From assembly GCA_033977485.1 (NCBI GenBank), contig CM066987.1, positions 90,118,588-90,182,587 of the forward strand: DNA of 64,000 nt, read 5' to 3'. Source of the DNA: Hydrangea macrophylla (lineage: Eukaryota > Streptophyta > Magnoliopsida > Cornales > Hydrangeaceae). The position numbers and the translations under genes were made by a program. Positions 47,029 through 57,507 of this stretch are shown here, in pieces. Within the stretch, counting starts at the first letter, position 1; each line of letters opens with the position of its first letter. Below the pieces are notes generated by a model. It had not been told where the DNA came from. It searched no databases and saw only the letters and a program-made list of their open reading frames with translations.

Positions 47029-49162
47029 ATGTGTCACTCTGGTTTTAACTCATCCTCCAGGTCGGAGGATGAGCGGTCCGGGTTAGAGGAGCCGGACACA
47101 AGTCTGAGTCTGCTGTCCGAGTCCCCCTCTGACCACCAAAGTGAAGGCAGAATCCTGATCCGTCTCTCCGATGATGAGTCAGACCAGGAAGCCCCTGTTG
47201 CTTCTGTTTCCAGGGATTCAGGCGAAAAAACACCAGGGGAACCCGACCCCGAGGTGGCCTTCTCTAGTGAATTCATCCCGTCTATATTGCGTACTGAAGA
47301 TCTCGGACACGTTAGGGATAGATACAGCCTTCCTGACTACTGCTCCTTGGCGGTGAGTGTCGGTGGGGCCCAAATCAACCAGCGGGATTTCACTACCCTA
47401 TATGAGGACATCCTCATGGCTGGGTTTTGCTTCCCCCTCCATCCAGTCGCTCGGGACGTCCTGATCTACTTGGGGATTACCCAGGGCCAGTTAGCCCTGA
47501 ATGGTTGGAGGTTCTTGATGGGGTCCATCTCTCTGTGGCCCCAGGTCTTCGGATATGAACTCTCCCCGTCCAAGAAATTCTCTGGACGCACTGACCGTTC
47601 CCCGTACATGGAGAGACCAGGTTCTTTTCTCTCGGGGCTCGCCAGGGGAGGAAGATCTTAGTCAACTGCCCGAGCAACAATAAAGGGTGGAAGAATAGGT
47701 TCTTCCAAGTGTCCACCCTCGGGCTCTGCGAACAGGCCCCAGGGATCCAGATGAAGGCTTCCTGGGCGGGAGAGTTGAGGGGTAAGCCCGTTCGATTTCA
47801 TTCATTTTTTATTTTTTTGCCTTCTTCTCTATTTTGCTCTAGTTTCTGAGACTAACCATTTTGTACTTGGCTTCACAACGGGATCAACCAGCCCACCGAG
47901 CATTCCCGACGAGTGCCAAGCCAGGATCAGGAGTTTGGCAGACCGGCCGGTAAACATCTAGAATGTGATGACTCGGACAGGCAACTTCTGAGCTACTGAT
48001 GACTCGACTCAGCCCACAGAAGCTCCAGTATTCCCCCCAATCCTTCCTGGTAAGTGCTCAGACTCTGCTGTCTGCAGTGATGCTCCTTCCCCGTCTTCTA
48101 CATTAGTTATTTACTGTTCAATTTTTTCTTTATTGTAAAGATGGCTCCGAAGAGAAATATGGAGCAATTGAGGGAGAGGCAGGCCGCTGCCGTTGCCGCT
48201 ACCACTGCTACTGCTGCTGCTCAGATGGTGGTGGCCCAAGAAAAAAGGCCCGCCACCGAGGCTCCGGGTGGAGACCGTCCGCTGAGGCGGATCCGGTACG
48301 GTGTAGCAAATCGTCCAGAGCCAGTGGGGACCTCATCGCCCACATGGTGATAGTTGAAGAAACTGCACCCTAAGCGGGGGTGCCGACCGTGGCACTGATG
48401 TCTACCTCGGCCAAGATCAGGGAGCGGGTGAAGCCCGGTCTGCTCCCCAGCCAAGTGGAGGCATATGAAAACTTGTCTCTCGAGGTCTTCCAGAGCTGGC
48501 TGTATAGCCTCTCCCACATGGTGAGTTCTCATGCTTCGGTTTCTTTTTCTTCAATTATTTTGTCAACTGTACTTGTTCTCTGACCAGTCGGTTTTAACTT
48601 CTCGCAGGTCGGATGCATGGCCATCGGGGTTGAGTCCTTCCAACCTTCCTTGGCCAGGAGGGCCGCTGCTGCTGAAGCCGCTTTGTCTGAGAAGCGGGAG
48701 ATCTCAGAGGCCAGGGGCACTACTCTGGCTATGGAGAAGGAGAAAGAGAAGGTGAAGGGTTTGGCCTTGAGCCTTGGCGCTGCCCAGGCCGAGCTGGCTA
48801 CTACCCAGGCTGACCTAGAGACTGCTCAGGCCAGCGCAGCGGCGATGGAGGCACGGGAGAAGGAGTTGGAGGAGGTTGCAGCGGTGGGGGCCCGGGAGGA
48901 CGCTTTTGATGATGGCTTCTTCCAAGGATACGAAGACTTGAAGCGCAGGCTATCCCAGGATCACCCCGAGTGGGACATCTCGTCCTATGAGGGGATTGAT
49001 TCTGACTTCTGGGATGTAGGTCCTGCTGCAAGCGAGGGCCCCGCTGGTGATGCCGGGCTTGCTGAAGAGGCTGCTCCGAGCAGGAGCTCTGTCCCGGGAG
49101 TCGTAGCTGACCCGGCGGGAGATGTTGGGGAGACCGAAGACGTGGTCGAGGTGGACGACTGA
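47029..49162 (+). pseudogene. Antisense PF04195-like gene in Tat-C
   Basis: First coding exon from MCHSGFNSSSRSEDE at 47029: an acidic Ser/Glu-rich N-terminus, then SLPDYCSLAVSVGG, AGFCFPLHPVARDVLIYLGI and LALNGWRFLMGSISLW, the pattern of the 'putative gypsy type transposon' domain (PF04195). A frameshift near 47620 precedes a donor at 47782. Further exons: about 47871-48049, 48141-48520 (MAPKRNMEQLRERQ, Ala-rich, with a frameshift near 48340), and 48609-49162 with a long Ala/Glu coiled coil and an acidic end (stop at 49160). Function unknown; such genes lie between pol and 3' LTR of Tat elements. Confidence 0.72.
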
Positions 49163-49740
49163 GGTCCCCGACCTGTTTTCTTCTGTATATATATTTATTT
49201 TGGGGAGGCTATTGCAACTGCCCCCCAGGCCTTGTACAAATAGTTTTTAATTAATGAAAAGGTCCTTGAGACCGTCTTTTCCATTAACTGTTTACCGCTT
49301 TTGTACTTGCATGCTGGTTTGTGATTGCCAGTGTCCGCCTAGTTTTAACCCACCTAAATCCCTGCCTTAGAAAATGGTTTAGGACTGTAACCAGTAAAAC
49401 AGCTGGTCTTACTGACCTATTTCAAAGGTGACTGCCTGGTGTATCATAGGGACTTGTCCTGTCTACCGTCCGGGATGGCCCGATGTATTATAGGAAAATC
49501 CTATTTTACGGTCCGGGATGTTTTATCTCTGATCACTGTAAATACTTAGGAATGTTAGGATTCCAAGTCCTTTTACTGACCGGTGTGATTTCCTGTTTTT
49601 AGCCCAGTCCCTGTCCCCCAAGCATTTTTCTAAGGCAGGTGTGTGGGAGTGAGTGGCCGTAGGAAACCGACCTAGAACATGGGTGGTTGTAGGGTCATTT
49701 TAGGCTTGCCATCATCAGCCACCTAGGGGATTTGCCCCCG
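49163..49740. other. Tat-C spacer
   Basis: No coding signal. AATTAATGAAAAGG near 49248 may be the poly(A) region of the antisense gene. Confidence 0.4.
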
Positions 49741-49754
49741 TCGATGGTTGGGCC

Positions 49755-50100
49755 TAAGTGAAGTCGTTGCCTTGGGGTTAGGCCCGAGGTGTTTGTGCCT
49801 TGGTTTTGAGCCAAGGTTTTTTGCCTCGGAGTTAGGCCCAAGGTGTTTGTGCCTTGGGTTAGGCCCGAGGTGTTTGTGCCTTGGTTTTGAGCCAAGGTTT
49901 TTTGCCTCGGAGTTAGGCCCAAGGTGTTTGTGCCTTGGGTTAGGCCCGAGGTGTTTGTGCCTTGGGTTAGGCCCGAGGTGTTTGTGCCTTGGTTTTGAGC
50001 CAAGGTCTTTTACCTCGGGGTTAGGCCCGAGGTGTTTGTGCCTTGGTTTTGAGCTAAGATCTTTTGCCTCGGGGTTAGGCCCAAGGTCTTTTAATTTTGG
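49755..50100 (+). repeat. Minisatellite in Tat-C
   Basis: Variants of GTTAGGCCCGAGGTGTTTGT, GCCTTGGTTTTGAGCCAAGG and TTTTTTGCCTCGGA repeat in an irregular order, about nine half-units of 30-40 bp. They are themselves weak palindromes (CCTTGG...CCAAGG). Both strands stay open over it, giving spurious repetitive ORFs. Confidence 0.9.
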
Positions 50101-50225
50101 ACCGGACTCTGATAGGAGTAATTTTGAAAAGTAAAGTCTTTTATTTTATTAAAAAATTTATAATGAATGCTCAAATGGAGCTATAAAAATTTCCTAATCA
50201 GTGCTAATCTGCCCTCGTCTCTGGG

Positions 50226-51550
50226 TTAATGATAATACTTGCGGAGGTGTTGCACATTCCAAGGGTGAGACAGATCACGTCCATCCAGGCTCCGAAGCCA
50301 GTAAGTTCCCGGTCGGTTGACTTGGGTAACTATATATGGACCTTCCCAGTTTGGCCCCAACTTCCCATGGCTCGGGATTTGGGCAGACTGGTTCACTGCC
50401 TTAAGGACGAGGTCTCCAACTTGAAAACTGCGATGCTTCACCTTGCTGTTGTAATATCGTAAGACCCGCTGCTTATAGGCCGCCACCTTTAAATAGGCTC
50501 GGTCTCTTTTTTCCTCTACCAAGTCCAGCTCGGTTCTGAGTGCGTCTTCGTTGTCTAACATATTGTAATTCACCACCCGGTAAGTTGGCAACCGAGCTCT
50601 GTAGGGACCACCGTCTCAAACCCGTAGGTTAAGGAGAATGACGTCTCACCTGTTGCCGCTCGGGGCGTAGTTTGGTAGGCCCACAAGAGGGTTGGCAGTT
50701 CTTCAGCCCACAGTCCTTTGGCGCTCTCGAGTCTTGTTTTGATCGACTGCAAGATCGTCCGGTTTGTCACCTCGGCTTGACCATTGGCTTGAGGGTGCTC
50801 GGGGGAGGAGTAGTGATTAAGTATCTCGTAGCCCGAGCAGAACTGCCTGAACAATGGGGTGTCGAATTGCCTGCCGTTGTCACTAACCAGAACCCGGGGA
50901 ATGCCGAACCTACTGGGGATATTCTTTTCCATGAAGTTTTCCATTTTTCGCTCGGTTATTGTTGCTAAGGGCTCGGCCTCCGCCCACTTGGTAAAGTAGT
51001 CCACGGCGATGACTGCGAACTTGACCTGTCCTTTTCCCGTCGGTAGGGGTCCGATAATGTCGATACCCCACTGGGCAAAGGGCCAGGGGCTTTGGATTGG
51101 TGCCTGATGCTCTCCCGGTCGGTTGATCATGGGAGAGTATCTCTGACATTTGTCGCACCTTCTGACATACTCCTGAGAATCCCAGGCCATTGTTGGCCAG
51201 TAATATCCTTGCAGTAAGGCCTTTCTAGAGAGTACCCGACCTCCGATGTGATTCCCGCACACTCCTTCATGGATTTTGTACAACACTGATTGGACCTGTA
51301 CGGGATGGACACATCGGAGATACAGTACACAGAATCTCCTTTTGTAGAGGACGTTGTCTATAAGATGATATCGGGCCACCTGGTACCTGACCCGGCGGGC
51401 CTCATCTTTCTTGTTGGGTAACACGCCCATTGTCAGGAATGCCACGATCGGGTCCATCCAACTGGGTCCCAAGGCGTCTGGTTCCACCTCCATGCATTCC
51501 GAGTTGATCACACTTGGCTCGAGCATGTATTCTACCCTTATCCCGGGCAA
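50226..51550 (-). pseudogene. Tat-C integrase, catalytic residues kept
   Basis: A continuous frame from 51550 to 50570 carries the HHCC region (HEGVCGNH ... CDKC), first Asp in WGIDIIGPLPTGKG, second Asp in VLVSDNGRQFD and Glu in NGQAEVTNRT, then LWAYQTTPRAATGETSFSLTYG. A frameshift near 50590 moves the C-terminal part to 50591-50226 (GDLVLKAV ... GPNWEGPYIV ... WNVQHLRKYYH). It is the best preserved enzyme of the window, and all DDE residues are present, but the frameshift and lost 5' half make it inactive. Confidence 0.92.
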
Positions 51551-51586
51551 GTCTGACTCAGAAGACGAAGCGAGGCGAGCTAACCG

Positions 51587-51887
51587 GGCTAATCTAATTA
51601 CAAATTGATGAGCACAAATTATGGGAGGTTCCCTAAATGGCTTAGGAAACTAATTACACCTTCCATTAGTTTTCTGACTGATTTAGGAAACTGATGAGCA
51701 GCTTGGCTGTCAAACTGCACCTCATGGAGAGCTGCTGCGCCGCATGCCCGGGTTGTGCGAGCATACCGAGCGGTTACACTCAAAAGACCTCGGGATAGGT
51801 GGGCCACTAGCTCACTTTTCGGATAATCCGGGTCCCTTGTTGTTGACGTGGAGGTTTGACTGTAGCAGAATATTTCTGGGCATATCA
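51587..51887 (-). repeat. Tat-C 5' LTR remnant
   Basis: 301 bp matching 45858-46156, from CTAATCTAATTACAA to GGCATATCA. The first half is deleted together with the 5' internal region. Confidence 0.9.
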
Positions 51888-51892
51888 TGTGG

Positions 51893-52246
51893 AAATTCTC
51901 AAACAAAAGAATCGAATACCAATAAGGAAGAACTTTTAAGATTCACCTCTGGTGTTTGGAAAGGATCTTCAAAAAATTATTCTACTTTTAAAAAGGAAAT
52001 GTTTTCTATAGTTAAGTGTGTCACTAAATTTTAGGATGACATACTTAACCAGGCATTTCTTATTCGTACAGATTGCAGTGCTGCCAAACATATCTTAAAA
52101 CAAGATGTAAAGAATCTTATTTTTAAGCAAATATTTGCTAGATGGCAGTCTGATGTATCTACTTTTGATTTCCAACTTGAATATATTAAAGGAGATCAAA
52201 TTCTTTACCAGATTTTCTAACAAGGGAATTTTTGCAGGAAAAGCCG
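51893..52246 (+). pseudogene. Viral RNase H, 3' part
   Basis: Resumes with AAATTCTCAAACAA after the TSD. Readable blocks are LRFTSGVWKGSSKNYSTFKK, IVKCVTKF, LIRTDCSAAKHILKQDV and FDFQLEYIKGDQI, the caulimovirid RNase H end, with a stop at 52032 and a frameshift near 52210. Confidence 0.83.
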
Positions 52247-53635
52247 GATGCAACCTCCTAATAAAGGAGAGTTTCAATTCCCTCAGCGGCGTCCCAACAA
52301 AGGGAAAGGCCATCAGCAAAACAACCCACCAAAGGGTTCACAGACCAACAAAGGGTCTAAACAGCCATCAAAGGCTGGTCCTTCTAGGCCATCAGCCAAG
52401 GACATTCTAATTCAAGATTCTAATTTCCTTCAAAAACAGTTTTTGGAAAATTTTCTTATTTTAAATACTACAATTGACAATAAATTGGAGCTAGATGCTT
52501 GGGGTCTCAAAGAAAGATATTTAAACAACCATAATTTTATGACCTAAGAATCTAAACCTAGATTTGCATATGAAGCAATTCTAATTGAAACAGGATATGT
52601 TCAAATTGAACATTGCCATGTTGTTCGAAATGATAAAAAGAGTCCTATGACATATTCAAAGTATTATATTGTTAAAGTTCTTCATGCTAACCAATGGGGT
52701 CTTAACCCTGCTCAGGCCAGAACTTTAAAGATTTATAGGACTACTTATAATTACTGGGATTATATCCAAGCATGGAATTTTGCATTCCTCTATATGAATT
52801 CCTTACGAAAGCACACTTGGCTTTTCGTAATTTATGATCAAATTATTAAAACTGGTCTCGATTGCTTTCCTAATTAGTTCTACCACTGATGGGAAAAGAT
52901 GGGTCTAGAGATTGGTATTGTTCCTAGAGAAATTCTAGATTATTTCACCCTATGGTATGATTTCCATCCAGTTCTCAGAGGAAAATCCTTAGAAAATATT
53001 CCATTTGGAAGAAACAAATTGTTCTTTTTTGCTGAATTTAGATTAGTCTGGACTTAGAAATAGGATATTCAGCATGGTACTGATAATCTTCAAATATAAG
53101 TACTCCATAGGACATTCTGGTGCAAATGGTGGAATGGTTTTGACATCTCTACTGCTCTTTCTAAAATTCAAGCCGCCACTAAAGAATATGTTAGAATTTT
53201 TTAGGAAGAAGAAAATAAAAGAGATGATAAATTTTAGCTTGAAGCATCTCAACTCTCTTCTAAATTGAATATATTCAACCTCCTATTTAATTCAATTAGG
53301 GGGAAATATCCTCATCTTACATGGGAAGAGACACGGGTCAAAGTTATGGAAGCCCTCAAAGAGCAATTCCTAGCCTTTCAAGTTTCTCAAAGTAAAGACC
53401 AAGCTTCTTCTAGGTAGACCAAGTACAAGGATAGTCCACACAGTCTTCACAGCCAAATACCTTTGGTTGTCTTCCAGAAGAAGCCCAAGATCCTTATGAA
53501 GATGAAGAAGAAATGGATACAGTGTCCATTTCCAGTCAGGTCCCACAAATGGAGGATCTCTTCGATGCCATCATTGCCACGACATCCCAATCCAGCAAGC
53601 TAAACGACAAGTTGGAGTAAGCAATGAGGTCACTC
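52247..53635 (+). pseudogene. Viral downstream ORF of unknown function
   Basis: Starts MQPPNKGEFQFPQ in a basic Pro/Gln/Lys-rich N-terminus, then KDILIQDSNFLQKQFLENF, an aromatic-rich block (YDYWD-like TTYNYWDYIQAWNFAFLYMN, KHTWLFVI) and FGRNKLFFFAEF. Stops lie at 52545, 52875 and beyond, with shifts near 53090-53150. A second ORF after RNase H, without known domain, is a feature of Florendovirus-type genomes. Confidence 0.65.
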
Positions 53636-53639
53636 ACCC

Positions 53640-53960
53640 AATGGCGCATGCAATGACGCATTCCTATCCACAGATTTTGCCCATGGTTTTGTATATCAAT
53701 GGTTTTGGAATAGTGTAAAGTTAAAGACAAAAGATTCAACTCCATCAATAGAGGACACGTGATTTGTGTTTCTACTTTTACTAGACATCTACAGTAACTT
53801 GCCTGAAAACTGTAGACCTTTATTTTCTTATTTAAGATGACCTTCCGGTTTGTGGACATGCATCTTGTTTTCTCCCCTCTCTCTCTTTTTCCTTCCCTAA
53901 CCCTCTGTTACTCTCCCTCTCTCTCTGTAATAGTGGTTTCCCACAAGTAAGTAATAAATT
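53640..53960 (+). promoter_or_regulatory. Viral promoter and poly(A) region
   Basis: CACGTG (G-box) near 53757, TGACG near 53655, a TATA-like CTTATTTAAGA at 53828-53838, a long CT-rich leader (53870-53930) and AATAAA at 53953-53958, about 120 bp downstream. This matches a caulimovirid pregenomic RNA promoter with a close poly(A) signal, followed 40 bp later by the primer site. Confidence 0.6.
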
Positions 53961-53999
53961 TCTCTTTTATCCTATTTATTATTAGATCCTATACATATT

Positions 54000-54013
54000 T
54001 GGTATCAAAGTCA
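54000..54013 (+). other. Viral Met-tRNA primer-binding site, right copy
   Basis: TGGTATCAAAGTCA, near the canonical iMet complement TGGTATCAGAGC. Followed by TGTGTGGCTAA as at the left copy, then the integration flank AGTCTGT. Confidence 0.72.
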
Positions 54014-54023
54014 TGTGTGGCTA

Positions 54024-54190
54024 AGTCTGTGAAATTACTTCAATACCCTTAATGAAAACTGGATCCAACGGCTGTAAGCAGAAGTTTTTTTTAAAATAGA
54101 AGTCTTTAGTTTAACAAAGTGAGGACTTCTGTTTACAACCGCTAGATTCAGTTTTTAGTTTCTGAAATTACTTCTGTACCCTTAATATTA
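54024..54190. repeat. Viral integration flank with duplicated block and inverted repeat
   Basis: TGAAATTACTTC..TACCCTTAAT occurs at 54030-54053 and 54163-54186. Between them, AAAACTGGATCCAACGG and ACAACCGCTAGATTCAGTTTTTAG form inverted arms of a small MITE-like structure. 54115-54186 is an uninterrupted relative of the viral insertion site. Confidence 0.6.
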
Positions 54191-55141
54191 GGTGTATTAG
54201 TGTAAATCCACACGATTTGGCCACTTTTTAAATAGCCCCTCTTTACTTCTTCAATTTGGTTAAAAGTCCATCACTACCCATAGATAATTTTATTTGTCAA
54301 CTTTAAACCACCATAACTCACTCATTTTTTATAGCCTTTTTGAGTTTTTTTTTTTTATTTTTTAATTTTATTTTTTATTTTATCTATTTTTTTGTAGATT
54401 TCATGTATTTGTTTGAGATTTACGCATTGGAATTGAAAATTGCACCCAAAAAGAAAAAAAAAATTGGAACATTGTTATTTGATTTTATCTGTCAAAGCAG
54501 CTAATATTGAGTTAAACAACCATAATTTTATTTATTTATTTTTAGCCTTTTTAGATGATCTATTTTTTTCATGTATTCCTTCGAGATCTACACAGTGGGC
54601 TTTGAAATTTTACATAAAAAAAAGATACGTTATAGCCTAATTTTGAGATTTTATCCCTCTAACAGATAATATTATATGTCTTGTCTATCTGCAGACAAAT
54701 AATATTATATGTTTGTATTAACGGTGATAAGTGATAACTTTCTCAATTCTTGGGCTTTTTGTATGAATGAATTGGGCTTTTTGTATGAATTTTTTTTTTA
54801 AAATTTATTTCTTGTATTTTTTTTCAAGATCTATGTAGTTATGGTGCCAATTTTACGAAAGGAATACATTTTTTGTTATATTTATACGAAAAAACACAAT
54901 TTTCTATATTTGTTTAATTTTTAGGTTTTTTTTCCTAGTGTTTCATAGTCAATATGAATCTTGTTTGATAGATCTCATTTTCCTAATTTCAAAACATCAA
55001 ATTTTATGAAAAAGGGTCTTATAAAACAGAAGTTATACCAATTTGAAGTTTTTGTAGGCATAAAAAAGAACTAATGAGTTAAAGAAAAGTACAAGGGTTT
55101 TAGCTTGAAAGAGTTTTATTTGAGAGGACTATAGCCGAAGC
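54165..55141 (-). mobile_element. Right arm of the fold-back element
   Basis: Diverged inverse of 8625-9890 with the same subrepeats (ACCATAACTCACTCATTTTTTATAGCC region, TCATGTATT, GAGATCTACACAGTGGG, CAGATAATATTATATG) and end GAGTTTTATTTGAGAGGACTATAGCC. The outer end is cut by the solo LTR at 55142; CCGAAGC before it and TCCC after it fit the GCTGAATCACCCC at the inverted left end. Confidence 0.65.
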
Positions 55142-57418
55142 TGTAATACCCAATATTTTCGTTGTACTTTTATATTACTTTTGATATAAATAAGATTCAA
55201 TGTGCTTATCTTTACCTTTCCTGTAATTTCAGTTTCGATCGATCGAACAAACTTCTATAGATCGAGAGTTTCATTCTTCAATCGATCGAGCCCTCTTCAA
55301 GCGATCGAAACTCTGCAAACCTGAATTTATGATGTGTCCCCATTCTCAAGCGATTGACCTACTCTCAATCGATCAAACTCACTTCGATCGATCGAACTAG
55401 TTATAATCAGTATACGCAGACTGCCACCTGCACTCTCCTTCTCCTTTATATATGTGTAGCATATACACACACTCCCAATGTTCTAAACTTTGAGAGAGAG
55501 ATATACAACATAATATATATACACATTCATACATATATACACACCCGTATATATATCTACATACATACATACAAACACACATACTCTCAAATAAAGAGAA
55601 GAAGTAGGAGAAGTCGAAGGAGGAGAGAGAGAAAAGAGACAGGGAAAGAGAAGGAGAAAGAGAAAGAGAAGAGAGAGAAGATCACCCCGAGTCCACCCAC
55701 CGGCCACCCCAAGCTCGCTGGCGTCACCGTCTTTATTGGTGAGTGTCTATACTCACTCTGTAGCATAACTATGTATGTATATATGTGTTTCAGCAAGAAA
55801 CCCCAAACATACACGGGAAGTCCAGTTTAGTTTGGAAAGAAAACCAACGTTCAATCGATCTAACTGATTTCGAGCGATTGAACACAGACCGATCTCGATT
55901 GATCGAATGTAGTTCAATCGAACTTTAACATTCTCAATCGATTGAACTTAGTTCAATCGATCGAACTTTGCTTTTGTCAATCGATTGAAAAGACTTCAAT
56001 CGATCGAGCTTGACAGAATGTTAAATGTTTAGTTTATTATATCCGATGAACTGTTAAGCAGTATATTTTCAAGCGATGATTGGTAGAATCGGTATCGGAA
56101 TGATGTACATGTTGAATAATGGTCTTACTGCATTGAGTGGTGGAACCAATTGTATAATGATGGTATAATGTTGTAAATTAGAAAAAGAAGCCGAGGTGCA
56201 TAGTCGTGGGTCTCTCAACTATAGAGGTCGATACTGTTTATGTTGGTGCATATGAATGCGGTCGCTAAGATCGTATAATGTCGGGTGTGGGATCCCAATG
56301 TGCTGGGATAGGATCGGGACTACTTGTCAGGTTAGCGTATGATAGAGTTGGACTCCGTGTCAGATTTGGGAGGTTATATGATGTGGGACTTTGTGTCAAC
56401 TCTAACATATCGGGGCTAGTGGCCGTAACGTATTGGGGATGCGTGTCGTAGTAGCATATCAGGGCTGCGCGCCATCATAGTATAGCGAAGTTGAGTGCTG
56501 AGGTATTATGGAGCTATGTGTTGTTGTATTGCTGAGAGTGTTGTGATATTGCTAAGTGCTGTAGCATTGTAGTATTACTAAGTGTTGTGATATTGCTAAG
56601 TGCTGTAGCATTGCTAAGTGTTGTGATATCATTGAGTGCAGTGGTACGGTGGAGCTAAGTGCAATGGTTTAGCGGAGCTGAGAGCTATAGCATGTCAGGG
56701 CTACGTGCCGTATTATATTAGAGCGGGTTGACCAGAATGTTAGGACTGCATGTCGGTATTTGACGGACCGTAGGTATGGGACTACGTGTTTGATTAATGT
56801 GGACCCAAGAGTCTATGTTATGTATTGGGAGATTAGAATGACATCTGTTCTTGTATATTGAGCTTGTGCATACATACATGCAAACAATGAGATGATCCTT
56901 TTAACGATGCTGTTTATTTATATGCTACATATCTATAGATACTCTGTTCGTGTGTGCATTCACTCGACTCTCATAGCTGATGGCGTTAATGCCGCTGGAT
57001 ATTCGATGTCCAGCTGGCCAGGGTTATGAGTATACAGGAGATGCATACATGGACAGGGACTACGAGGATGGAGCCTACGAGGACGGAGACTATGCTGGTG
57101 CTGACTACTACGCAAGCTAAAGATTTGAAGCTAGTTTATGTTTATACTTTTAGAGACTCTGCAATAGTTATGTTCATATTGGCGTAGGTTGCCATAATAC
57201 TTTAACTACGTTTCTGCAGATACTTTAGGTTTGTAATATATAGTTTAGTATTAAACTCTGATTATATATCGAACTTAGAACTTTCCAATGGGTGGTTTGA
57301 TTCATTACTCTGATGATTAGACTTTGGTTATGGATAATGTGGTGACTTTCAACTGTCATGGCCTATGGGTCCAAAAGAGAATTTATTTTCTCTATTTTTG
57401 CTACTACGGGGCATGATA
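55142..57418 (+). mobile_element. Probable solo LTR (TGTAATACCC type)
   Basis: Starts TGTAATACCCAATA, a start typical of long Ty3/gypsy chromovirus (Tekay/Del) LTRs, and ends near CGGGGCATGATA, a decayed form of the expected GGGTATTACA. Flanks GAAGC (55137-55141) and AAAGC (57419-57423) are a 5-bp TSD with one change. A TATA box (CTTTATATATG, 55443-55453) lies inside. Clusters of TCGATCGA-type motifs are at 55235-55400 and 55850-56010; an irregular array of GCTAAGTGTTGTGATATT units is at 56480-56640. A short Asp/Gly/Tyr-rich frame (57040-57120) is of unclear origin. No internal genes, hence solo. Confidence 0.6.
55235..56010. repeat. Clusters of AATCGATCGAA-like palindromic motifs
   Basis: About 17 copies of variants such as TTCGATCGATCGAAC, CAATCGATTGAACTT and CAAGCGATCGAAA, in two groups (55235-55400 and 55850-56010) on either side of the putative transcription start of the LTR. 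Each core (ATCGAT, CGATCG) is self-complementary. Confidence 0.75.
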
Positions 57419-57471
57419 AAAGCTCCCATACACGTCTCACTATACTCTACACATGAAACAGAGAGAATTTA

Positions 57472-57473
<2 letters not shown>

Positions 57474-57506
<33 letters not shown>
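57474..57506 (+). repeat. (TC)n microsatellite
   Basis: About 16 TC units. The minus-strand frame across it reads Arg-Glu repeats and is not a gene. Confidence 0.95.

Positions 57507-57507
<1 letters not shown>

Larger units (their letters stand above)
45539..51887 (-). mobile_element. Ty3/gypsy Tat-like element Tat-C, 5' half deleted
   Basis: Left LTR 45542-46156 (TGATGCC...GGCATATCA) and right partial LTR 51587-51887 with the same end. TGTGG on both sides (45534-45538 and 51888-51892) is the TSD; three bases TAA lie between the left TSD and the LTR start. Minus strand has only integrase (51550-50226). The junction at about 51586 joins the RNase H-integrase linker directly to mid-LTR, so the rest of the 5' LTR, primer site, gag, protease, RT and RNase H are gone. 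A plus-strand gene and minisatellite fill 46550-50130. Confidence 0.88.
10439..54023 (+). mobile_element. Endogenous pararetrovirus (Caulimoviridae), interrupted
   Basis: Four separated segments (10439-13557, 38547-39378, 44100-45538, 51893-54023; about 7.52 kb in total) read in order as movement protein, coat protein with a CCHC knuckle, aspartic protease, reverse transcriptase, RNase H, a second downstream ORF and a promoter/poly(A) region. A Met-tRNA primer site lies at each end. Gene order, size and the extra 3' ORF fit Florendovirus or Petuvirus-like endogenous caulimovirids. All genes carry stops and frameshifts, and three LTR elements cut it, so it is a fossil. The integration flanks share AGTCTGT. 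Confidence 0.88.

Noticed and set aside
49695..50134. Repetitive open frames on both strands (GPRCLCLG and NTSGLTQGT repeats)
   Set aside because: Both are translations of the Tat-C minisatellite; two open strands over the same array is a composition effect.
10439..54023. Potentially active pararetrovirus
   Set aside because: Every gene has stops or frameshifts and three large insertions cut coat protein, protease and RNase H.
55354..55830. 158-codon plus-strand frame with Ile/Tyr/His and Arg/Lys/Glu runs
   Set aside because: It spans TA-rich and GA-rich low-complexity sequence inside the solo LTR and shows no domain.
57031..57120. Short Asp/Gly/Tyr-rich frame near the end of the solo LTR
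   Set aside because: Looks partly coding (GAGGA(T/C)GGAG repeats) but has no start, splice context or known domain; kept only as a note in the LTR entry.
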